64,000 bases of DNA from Prauserella salsuginis (lineage in GTDB: Bacteria > Actinomycetota > Actinomycetes > Mycobacteriales > Pseudonocardiaceae): the NCBI RefSeq assembly GCF_024648885.1, contig NZ_JANBBF010000008.1, positions 806,001-870,000 on the forward strand, written 5' to 3'. This document shows positions 57,476 through 64,000 of the stretch, piece by piece. Below the pieces are notes generated by a model, which made no database searches, had not been told where the DNA came from, and saw nothing but the letters and a program-made list of their open reading frames with translations. The number at the start of each line of letters is the position of its first letter. The stretch's first letter is position 1. The position numbers were made by a program, and so were the translations under genes.

Positions 57476-58666
57476 TCAGGCCGGGACGCGTTCGGCCCTG
57501 CAGAGCAGCGCGGTGGGCCGGCGCCCGATCCGGGTCAGCACGACGCTCGCCTCGCCGGCGCCGGACGGCTTGAGCCTGCGGCGCAGCGTGTTCGGATCCA
57601 CGTCCAACCCGCGCACGAGGATCTCCACCCGGCCCACGTCGTGGCGGCGCAGCATCGCCGCCAGCTCCTTCTCGCTGTAGCGGCCGAACTCCAGCACCCG
57701 GAACGCCCGCACCCCGGGTGGCGGCTCGTCGCCGGTCAGGTAGGCGATGCGCTCGTCCAACTGCCACAGGCCGTGCCGCGCACCGTAGTGCCGCACCAGG
57801 CCGGCCCGGACGACGGCACCGTCGGGGTCGACGATCCACTCCCCCGGCTCGCCCACACCGATGTCATCGGGCTCGTCGTCGGTGATCGTCCACCGCATCA
57901 CGCCGGTACCGGCCTCGTCGCTCCGGAGCACCGTCGCACGCCTGCGCGTGGTGGCGAGGCCCTCGCTCCACAGGCACGATTCCCGCACCTGGCCGTCGAG
58001 CGAGACGAGTTCGACCTCACGCGCCCACGGCACGACCGAAGGGTCGAGGCCCGGCGCGCATTTCACGACGAGGTCGCGCCCCGCATAAACGGACGCGACC
58101 TCGTCCAGCGGGGGCACGAAGTCGCCGGGCTTCCACGCGCGGCGTCCCGACGAGTCCCGCCGCGCCGGGTCGGCCACCACCACGGCCCCGCGCGTGACCG
58201 GCGCCAGCGCGTCCGCACGCACCAGCGCGGGCGCCACCCCGGCGGCGGTGACGTTGTGCCGTGCCATCGCCAGCCGCGCCGGGTCGAGGTCCGAGCCCAC
58301 GCAACGCGCCGCCGTCCCGGCCAGCGCCACCAGGTCGGCCCCGATGGAACACGTCACGTCGTGCACGTCCCGGCCCGCGAGCCGTTCGGCCCGATGCCGT
58401 GCCACCGGGGAGGCACTCGCCTGCTGCAGCGCATCGGCCGTCAGCAGCCACGAGCCCGATCCGTCCAGTTTGGATACCGCTTTCCGGCGCAGCAGCACGG
58501 TTTCCAGGACCGCGGCGTAGCGGTCGCCCACGACGCGGCGCGCGGTGGTGACGTCGGAGAGCCAACTCGCATCGGTCAGCGCCAGCCCGTCACAGGCCGC
58601 GATCGCCTTCTCACCCTCGGCCGAGGCCAGGAAGGCGACGTCGTCGGGTGAGAAGGCGTACGGCAA
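57476..58666 (-). CDS. THUMP-like class I SAM methyltransferase (Rv3037c-like)
   Basis: 396 residues from TTG 58666. N-terminal helical part, methyltransferase fold with VHDVTCSIGADLVALA (motif I), GSDLDPARLAMARHN (motif II), VVVADPARRDSSGRRAW (motif IV-like), and a C-terminal THUMP-like domain with GRYSEKELAAMLRR and LKPSGAGEASVVLTR. Such proteins are conserved in actinobacteria; the substrate is unknown. It precedes no partner but follows an Rv3038c-like methyltransferase gene. Confidence 0.82.
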   Translation of the reverse strand: MPYAFSPDDVAFLASAEGEKAIAACDGLALTDASWLSDVTTARRVVGDRYAAVLETVLLRRKAVSKLDGSGSWLLTADALQQASASPVARHRAERLAGRDVHDVTCSIGADLVALAGTAARCVGSDLDPARLAMARHNVTAAGVAPALVRADALAPVTRGAVVVADPARRDSSGRRAWKPGDFVPPLDEVASVYAGRDLVVKCAPGLDPSVVPWAREVELVSLDGQVRESCLWSEGLATTRRRATVLRSDEAGTGVMRWTITDDEPDDIGVGEPGEWIVDPDGAVVRAGLVRHYGARHGLWQLDERIAYLTGDEPPPGVRAFRVLEFGRYSEKELAAMLRRHDVGRVEILVRGLDVDPNTLRRRLKPSGAGEASVVLTRIGRRPTALLCRAERVPA

Positions 58667-58680
58667 CGGTTCCGGCGCTC

Positions 58681-58725
58681 CTGGTTCCGGTGATGGTTGT
58701 CCCGGTGATGCTGGTTCCGGTGATC
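58681..58725. repeat. 15-bp direct repeats, three units
   Basis: CTGGTTCCGGTGATG, GTTGTCCCGGTGATG and CTGGTTCCGGTGATC follow each other from 58681 in the 75-bp spacer between the two methyltransferase genes, next to the ribosome binding region of the downstream one. Confidence 0.85.
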
Positions 58726-58741
58726 CCGCATTGCGGGCCGA

Positions 58742-59734
58742 TCACGACTCGACGGACTCGGGCGGCTTGGTACCCGTGATCATCACGTTGTAGAACAGCT
58801 CGCGCGGCAACACCTTGGACAGCAGTTTCTTGTCCACTGCGGACAGTCGCAGCCACAGCTTGTAGGCGAACAGCCGCCACTTCAGGGTCAGTTTCTCGTC
58901 CGGCACCGCGGCCTCGAACGTCCGGATCGGCCAGCCCGCAAGTGCGGCGCTGAACTCGTCGGTGACCGCTCGAACGTCGGCAGCACCCGCCGACCGCGCC
59001 GTGCGCTCCAATTCGGACGGATCGAACGTGTGCAGATCGACCACGGCCTCCAGTGCCGCTGCCCGCGAGGACTCGTCCAACTCCGCCTGCGGCCGCCGCC
59101 ACCCGCTCAAGGCAGGCAGTTTGGTCAGGTTCGTCGTCACCCACCACGTGAGCTGGCCGAGCTTGCGGGCGTAGAGGTCGCCGATCTTCGTCGGCTCACC
59201 CGCGAACACGAACCGGCCCCCCGGCTTGAGCACGCGCAGCACCTCACGCAGCGACGCCTCGACGTCCGGGATGTGGTGCAGCACGGCGTGCCCAACCACG
59301 AGGTCGAAACTGTTGTCCTCGTACGGGATCCGCTCAGCGTCCGCGACCCGGCCGTCGACGTCGAGCCCGAGCGCCTCGGCGTTACGCAGCGCGACCTCGA
59401 CCATGCCCGGCGACAGGTCCGTCACCGAGCCCTTCTTGATCACGCCGCCCTGCATCAGGTTCAGCAGGAAGAAGCCCGTGCCGCTGCCCAGTTCCATGGC
59501 GGTGGGGTACGGCCTGTCCTCCTCGCCCGCCACGGCGGTGAACACGTCGGTCGCGTACTCGATGCAGCGCTCGTCGTACGAGATCGACCACTTCTCGTCG
59601 TACGTGCCCGCCTCCCAGTCGTGGTAGAGCACGTTGGCGAGCTTCGGGTCGGCGTAGGCCGCCTGCACCTCGTCGGCGCTCGCGTGCGGGTTCGGCGCCG
59701 GGTCGAGACGTTCCGTCGCGTCGGACACGGTCAC
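58742..59734 (-). CDS. SAM-dependent methyltransferase (Rv3038c-like)
   Basis: 330 residues. Methyltransferase_11 domain with TAMELGSGTGFFLLNL, VTDLSPGMVEVAL, NSFDLVVGHAVLHHIPDV and VLRVLKPGGRFVFAGEP; the C-terminal 120 residues are helical and specific to this group. GTG 59734 overlaps the enoyl-CoA hydratase stop as GTGA; GTG 59728 is an alternative. The order echA17-like, MT, THUMP-MT matches Rv3039c–Rv3037c. Substrate unknown. Confidence 0.85.
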   Translation of the reverse strand: MTVSDATERLDPAPNPHASADEVQAAYADPKLANVLYHDWEAGTYDEKWSISYDERCIEYATDVFTAVAGEEDRPYPTAMELGSGTGFFLLNLMQGGVIKKGSVTDLSPGMVEVALRNAEALGLDVDGRVADAERIPYEDNSFDLVVGHAVLHHIPDVEASLREVLRVLKPGGRFVFAGEPTKIGDLYARKLGQLTWWVTTNLTKLPALSGWRRPQAELDESSRAAALEAVVDLHTFDPSELERTARSAGAADVRAVTDEFSAALAGWPIRTFEAAVPDEKLTLKWRLFAYKLWLRLSAVDKKLLSKVLPRELFYNVMITGTKPPESVES

Positions 59735-60510
59735 TTCCCCTTGAACTGGGCCTTGCCGGGGCCGTTCTCGATGAACGACTCCATGCCCGCAGCCTGGTCC
59801 TCGGTGGCCCACAGCGCCGTGAACAGCTGCGTCTCGAGCTTCAGCGCGTTGCGCAGATCCATGTCCTGGCCACCGTCGATCGCGGCCTTGGCGGCCTTCA
59901 GCGCCACCGCGGGGCCGTCGGCGAACTGCGCGGCCCACTTGTGCGCCGCGGCGTACACCTCGTCCGGGGCGACGACCTCGTCGACCAGGCCGATCGACAG
60001 GGCCTCCTCGGCCTTGACGAACCGTCCCGTGTAGACGATGTCCTTGGCCTTGCTCGGGCCCACGAGCCGAGTCAGCCGCTGCGTCCCGCCCGCGCCAGGG
60101 ATGATGCCGAGCTGGATCTCCGGCTGGCCGACCTTCACGTTGTCCCCGACGACCCGGCGGTCGGCGGTCATGGCCAGCTCGAGGCCACCGCCGAGCGCGT
60201 AGCCGGTCACCGCCGCGACCGTCGGCTTCGGCAACTCGGCGAGCGACGCCAGCGACGCCTGCAGCTCGGCGCCGAACTCGTTGATCTCGACGTAGGACCT
60301 GGCGGCCATCTCCTTGATGTCGGCGCCGCCCGCGAACGTCTTCTCGCCGCCGTAGAGGATCACGGCGCGGACGTCGTCGCGGCCCGCTGCCTCCTTCGCG
60401 GCCTCGGCGAGCTCACGCTGCACCTGGTTGTTCAGCGCGTTGACCGGCGGCCGGTCCAGCCTGATGGTGCCGACGCCTGCCTCGACCTCGAGTCGTACGA
60501 ACTCGCCCAC
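59731..60510 (-). CDS. Enoyl-CoA hydratase (EchA17-like)
   Basis: Hydrates trans-2-enoyl-CoA. 259 residues, crotonase fold. Oxyanion hole FAGGADIKEMAA; catalytic Glu residues in ALGGGLELAM and QPEIQLGIIPGAGGTQRL. GTG 60510 with AAGGAGGAAGG upstream. Coupled to the following methyltransferase gene. Electrons from the beta-oxidation spiral could go to the EtfBA encoded at 22–24 kb. Confidence 0.93.
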   Translation of the reverse strand: MGEFVRLEVEAGVGTIRLDRPPVNALNNQVQRELAEAAKEAAGRDDVRAVILYGGEKTFAGGADIKEMAARSYVEINEFGAELQASLASLAELPKPTVAAVTGYALGGGLELAMTADRRVVGDNVKVGQPEIQLGIIPGAGGTQRLTRLVGPSKAKDIVYTGRFVKAEEALSIGLVDEVVAPDEVYAAAHKWAAQFADGPAVALKAAKAAIDGGQDMDLRNALKLETQLFTALWATEDQAAGMESFIENGPGKAQFKGK

Positions 60511-60573
60511 GCCTTCCTCCTTGAACGCTTGCTCGACGTGCCTGCGACCGGAAGCTACCGGCCGGTAATGAGC

Positions 60574-61416
60574 TTACCTGCGCCGTGCGAAGAAGCGATC
60601 GCCCGAGCGCTCCAGCACGAGGTCCTGGCCGAACGTAGCCGACAGATTCTCCGCCGTCAGCACGTCGTCGAGCAGACCCGCCGCGACGGTACGGCCCTCG
60701 GCCAGCAACAGCGCGTGGGTGAACCCGGGCGGGATCTCCTCCACGTGGTGAGTGACCAGCGCCATCGCGGGCGCGTCCGGGTCGAGCGCCAGCCCCGAGA
60801 GCCGCGCCACGAGGTCCTCGCGCCCGCCGAGATCCAGTCCCGCGGCCGGTTCGTCGAGCAGCAGCAGCTCCGGATCCGTCATCTGCGCGCGGGCGATCAG
60901 CGTGCGCTTGCGCTCGCCCTCCGAGAGCGTGCCGTACTCCCGTGTGGCCAGGTGAGCGATACCGAGCGCGGCCAGCAGCTCGTCGGCCCGCTCGGTGTCG
61001 AGCTCGTCGTAGCGCTCCCGCCAGCGGCCCATGACCGCGTACCCGGCGCTGACCACGACGTCCCGCACCTTCTCCTCACCGGGGACACGCAAGTTGACCG
61101 CAGCCGACGTGAACCCGATCCGCGTGCGGAGTTCGAACACGTTGGTACGGCCGATCCGCTCCCCCAGCACGTGCACGGTGCCCGTCGTCGGGTGCAGCTC
61201 CGCCGCCGCCAGCTTGAGCAGCGTGGTCTTGCCCGCACCGTTCGGGCCGAGGATCACCCAGCGTTCGTCGAGTTCCACCGACCAGTCGAAATCGGCGAGC
61301 AACTTGTTGCCGCCCCGCCGGACCCCGACGCCCGAGGCGTGGACCACCAGGTCCTCGAGGTTCTCCGGCTCGCCGGTGCGTGAGTCGTCCCGTGGAGTGT
61401 CATGCGCCGCGTTCAC
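60574..61416 (-). CDS. ABC transporter ATP-binding protein (Rv3041c-like), no permease nearby
   Basis: 280 residues. Walker A GPNGAGKTTLLKLAA, signature LSEGERKRTLIARA, Walker B LLLLDEPAAGLD, His switch VTHHVEE. Resembles the ModF/Rv3041c group. GTG 61416. No membrane partner is encoded in the window. A role in translation or molybdate-type uptake cannot be decided. Confidence 0.85.
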   Translation of the reverse strand: MNAAHDTPRDDSRTGEPENLEDLVVHASGVGVRRGGNKLLADFDWSVELDERWVILGPNGAGKTTLLKLAAAELHPTTGTVHVLGERIGRTNVFELRTRIGFTSAAVNLRVPGEEKVRDVVVSAGYAVMGRWRERYDELDTERADELLAALGIAHLATREYGTLSEGERKRTLIARAQMTDPELLLLDEPAAGLDLGGREDLVARLSGLALDPDAPAMALVTHHVEEIPPGFTHALLLAEGRTVAAGLLDDVLTAENLSATFGQDLVLERSGDRFFARRR

Positions 61417-61464
61417 GGGGACATTCTCACCGACCGGCCGCGGGCGCCCGCGTGTGGGCCCGCG

Positions 61465-64000
61465 TCACGCCGACACGACCTTGCCGAGCTCGGCCGGACT
61501 CGCCAGCAGCCGGTGCCGCGGCAGCACGCGCACCGTGTACCCCAGCGCCCCCGCGTGCGGCAGCCGCAGCCGCGCCTCGAACACGCCGCGCTCGACCGGC
61601 TCCATCGCCACGTGTACGACGTCGGCCAGGTCGTCGGTGTCGCCGACCCGGCCGACCACGGCCTGCACCTCGACGTCGGCGTCGTCCAGTCCCGCCAGGT
61701 CGACGCGGGCGCGCACCCGCACGTCCGCGCCCACCACGAGCGTCTCGGACCCGTCGGCCAGCAGCTCCGTGTCGGCCACGCGCACCCGCGGCCAGGCCAC
61801 CTCGAGGCGCGTGCGGTAGTCGTGGAACGCGCGCGAGCCGGCGTACCCGTCGGCCGTGGCCTCCGCGACCGTCTCCGCCGCAGGCAGGTAGTACGACTCG
61901 ACGTACTCGCGCACCATGCGCGAGGCCTGCACGCTCGGGCCCAGCGTGCGCAGCGTGTGCCACACGCGCGAGAGCCAGCCCTTCGGCACCCCACGCTCGT
62001 CCCGGTCGTAGAACAGCGGCGCGATCTGCTGGCCGAGCAGGTCGTACAGTGCCGCGGCCTCCAGGTCGTCCCGCTGCAGCGGGTCGGTGACACCGTCGGC
62101 CGTCGGGATCGCCCAACCGTTGCTGCCGTCGTAGAACTCGTCCCACCAGCCGTCACTGGTGGACAGGTTCAGGCAACCGTTGAGCGCCGCCTTCATCCCC
62201 GAGGTACCGCACGCCTCGAGTGGGCGGGTCGGGTTGTTCAGCCACACGTCGCACCCGCGGTAGAGGTAGCGGGCCATCTGCATGCCGTAGTCCGGCAGGA
62301 ACACGATGCGCCTGCGTACCTCGGGATCGCCGTCGATGAACCGCACGATCTGCTGGATGAGCGCCTTGCCGCCCTCATCGGCAGGGTGCGACTTGCCCGC
62401 GACGACGATCTGGATCGGCCGGTGCTCGTCGAGCAACAGGGCGCGCAACCGCTCCGGGTCCCGCAGCATCAGCGTCAGCCGCTTGTAGGTGGGCACCCGG
62501 CGGGCGAAGCCCACGGTCAGCACGTCCGGGTCGAAGATCCGATCCGTCCAGCCCAGTTCGAGGGCCGAGGCGCCGCGCTGCAACCACGCCTCCCTCGCGC
62601 GCCTGCGCACCTCGCCGACCAGGTTGGACCGCAGTTCCCGGCGCAGCGCCCACAACTGTTCGTCGGTCACGTCGGCCGCGATGCGCGTGCCGTTCCCGTC
62701 CCCCTCGTGGCCCCACTCCTCGTCGTTGCCGCCGAGCAGCGCGGTCATCTCACGCGCCACCCAGGTCGGGCCGTGCACCCCGTTGGTGACCGAGCGGACA
62801 GGCACCTCGTCGACGTCGAAACCCGGCCACAGCCCGGCGAACATCCGCCGCGACACGCGGCCGTGCAGCGCGGACACACCGTTGGCGCGCTGCGCCAGCC
62901 GCAGCCCCATGTGCGCCATGTTGAACATGCCCGGGTTGTCCTCCGCACCGAGCGCGAGCACCCGCCGCGGGTCGACGTGCGGCAGCAGTGCGCCGTCGCC
63001 GAAGTAGTGCTGCACCAGGTCGACGGGGAACCGGTCGATGCCGGCCGGCACGGGCGTGTGCGTGGTGAACACCGTGCCCGCCCGGACCGCCGACAGCGCT
63101 TCGTCGAAGTCGAGGCCGCCTCCGGAGAGGATCTCGTCGGCGCGTTCCAGGCCGAGGAACCCGGCGTGCCCCTCATTGGTGTGGAACACCTCCGGTTGCG
63201 GATGCCCCGTGAGTTCGCAGTAGCGCCGCACCGCGCGCATGCCGCCGATGCCGGCGAGGATCTCCTGCCGGATGCGGTGGTCGGCGTCGCCGCCGTAGAG
63301 GCGGTCGGTGATCCGCCGCAGGTCGTCGTCGTTGCCGTCGACGTCGGTGTCGAGCAGCAGCAGGACCGCCCTGCCGACACTCGCCTTCCACAACTGGGCG
63401 CGCAGCTCACGGCCGCCCGGCATCGCCACGCTCACCAGAGCGGGCCTGCCCGACTCCTCGGTGACCAGTTCGAGGGGCAGCCCGTCGGGGTCGATCACCG
63501 GGTAGTGCTCGACCTGCCAACCGTCGAGCGACAGCGCCTGGCGGAAGTACCCGGCGCGGTACAGCGGACCGACACCGATGATCGGCACCCCCAGGTCGGA
63601 GGCGGCCTTGAGGTGGTCCCCCGCGAGCACGCCGAGACCACCGGAGTAGTTCGGCAGCGCCTCGTGCACGCCGAACTCCATCGAGAAGTAGGCGACCGCC
63701 GCGGGCACGCGCTCGCGGTCGGCGGCCAGCCGCTGATACCAGCGCGGTTCGGTCAAGTACCGGTGCAGTCCGTCGACGGCGTCGCGGGTGCGCTTCAGGA
63801 ACGCTTCGTCGCGGGCGAGCTCGTCGAGCCGGTCCGCGGGCATCTCGGTGAGCATCCGCAGCGGGTCACGGATCCGCCGGAACAGTGCGTCGTCCATGGA
63901 CGCGAACAGGTCCCGCGTCGGCGGGTGCCAGGTCCAGCGCAGGTTCGTCGCCAGCGCCGTGAGCCCTGCCAACTGGTCCGGAATGCGCGCGTGCACGGTG
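61465..64000 (-). CDS. glgP: Alpha-glucan (glycogen/maltodextrin) phosphorylase, 5' end outside window
   Basis: Phosphorolysis of alpha-1,4-glucans to glucose 1-phosphate. At least 844 residues are visible. The family N-terminal TVHARIPDQLAGL runs to the right edge, so the true start lies just outside; the GTG at 63996 is internal. VAYFSMEFGVHEALPNYSGGLGVLAGD, VTNGVHGPTW and ACGTSGMKAALNG (PLP Lys) are present, and the C-terminus carries a beta-rich extension. This is the short-type GlgP (TIGR02094-like) of actinobacteria. It fits the alpha-glucan theme of the GH57/GT4 genes. Confidence 0.95.
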   Translation of the reverse strand, partial: TVHARIPDQLAGLTALATNLRWTWHPPTRDLFASMDDALFRRIRDPLRMLTEMPADRLDELARDEAFLKRTRDAVDGLHRYLTEPRWYQRLAADRERVPAAVAYFSMEFGVHEALPNYSGGLGVLAGDHLKAASDLGVPIIGVGPLYRAGYFRQALSLDGWQVEHYPVIDPDGLPLELVTEESGRPALVSVAMPGGRELRAQLWKASVGRAVLLLLDTDVDGNDDDLRRITDRLYGGDADHRIRQEILAGIGGMRAVRRYCELTGHPQPEVFHTNEGHAGFLGLERADEILSGGGLDFDEALSAVRAGTVFTTHTPVPAGIDRFPVDLVQHYFGDGALLPHVDPRRVLALGAEDNPGMFNMAHMGLRLAQRANGVSALHGRVSRRMFAGLWPGFDVDEVPVRSVTNGVHGPTWVAREMTALLGGNDEEWGHEGDGNGTRIAADVTDEQLWALRRELRSNLVGEVRRRAREAWLQRGASALELGWTDRIFDPDVLTVGFARRVPTYKRLTLMLRDPERLRALLLDEHRPIQIVVAGKSHPADEGGKALIQQIVRFIDGDPEVRRRIVFLPDYGMQMARYLYRGCDVWLNNPTRPLEACGTSGMKAALNGCLNLSTSDGWWDEFYDGSNGWAIPTADGVTDPLQRDDLEAAALYDLLGQQIAPLFYDRDERGVPKGWLSRVWHTLRTLGPSVQASRMVREYVESYYLPAAETVAEATADGYAGSRAFHDYRTRLEVAWPRVRVADTELLADGSETLVVGADVRVRARVDLAGLDDADVEVQAVVGRVGDTDDLADVVHVAMEPVERGVFEARLRLPHAGALGYTVRVLPRHRLLASPAELGKVVSA

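Overview
The window is a GC-rich chromosomal segment with dense, mostly operon-packed genes, many GTG/TTG starts and 4-bp stop/start overlaps. Gene content and order point to an actinomycete, most likely a member of the Pseudonocardiales. The evidence is a his–trp–lgt block with bifunctional PriA, RamB next to isocitrate lyase, and a locus laid out like the M. tuberculosis Rv3026c–Rv3041c region. The genus is inference. No rRNA, tRNA, CRISPR array, phage gene or insertion sequence was seen.

Layout. 1–1.5 kb: a glutaconate-type CoA-transferase pair (beta subunit cut by the window edge). 1.8–16.4 kb: amino-acid block on the minus strand (MFS–hisH–priA, hisF–hisI, trpE–trpM–trpC–trpB–trpA, lgt), interrupted by plus-strand insertions (a GT-C-like membrane protein, a PPOX/F420 enzyme, a TetR regulator) and preceded by a PHP-domain protein. 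16.8–20.2 kb: a large VanW-family membrane protein and a branched-chain amino-acid dehydrogenase. 20.5–31.8 kb: an acyltransferase pair (OlsA/OlsB-like), etfBA, DegV, a small basic protein, then methyltransferase–GH57 branching enzyme–(GH2)–GT4. This resembles the methylglucose lipopolysaccharide (MGLP) locus of mycobacteria, with an extra GH2 gene inserted. 31.9–35 kb: a secreted trypsin, a DUF5313 membrane protein, an OhrR-like sensor and a Pr6Pr-like membrane protein. 35.1–39.8 kb: the glyoxylate shunt (aceB, aceA) and its regulator ramB, with visible RamB-type boxes.

40–48.3 kb is accessory: GlxA-type regulator with divergent cupin, secreted M14 carboxypeptidase, hexapeptide acyltransferase, nucleoside hydrolase, an NlpC/P60 protein whose transglycosylase-like domain lacks its glutamate, a decayed uridine-kinase-like pseudogene, and an alpha/beta-hydrolase fold protein lacking two of its three catalytic residues. 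48.4–51.9 kb: a four-gene run (RHH/HicB-like regulator, DUF4097, DrrA-like ATPase, DrrB-like permease) behind a near-ideal palindromic operator. 52–57 kb: two ECF sigma systems side by side (ECF42-like with a YCII/DGPF partner; ECF41-like with a carboxymuconolactone-decarboxylase-type target), each with promoter motifs that suggest autoregulation, separated by a 14-unit array of an 8-bp repeat. A MerR–SDR divergent pair follows. 57–64 kb: a second Rv3037c–Rv3041c-like block (THUMP-like methyltransferase, methyltransferase, enoyl-CoA hydratase, ABC ATPase) and an alpha-glucan phosphorylase cut by the right edge.

Functional threads: alpha-glucan metabolism (GH57, GT4, GlgP and probably the methyltransferases), acetate/fatty-acid use (etf, enoyl-CoA hydratase, glyoxylate shunt, RamB), and local regulators each paired with a neighbouring target. 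A cross-cutting oddity is the number of short tandem duplications at gene 3' ends, several spanning the stop codon.
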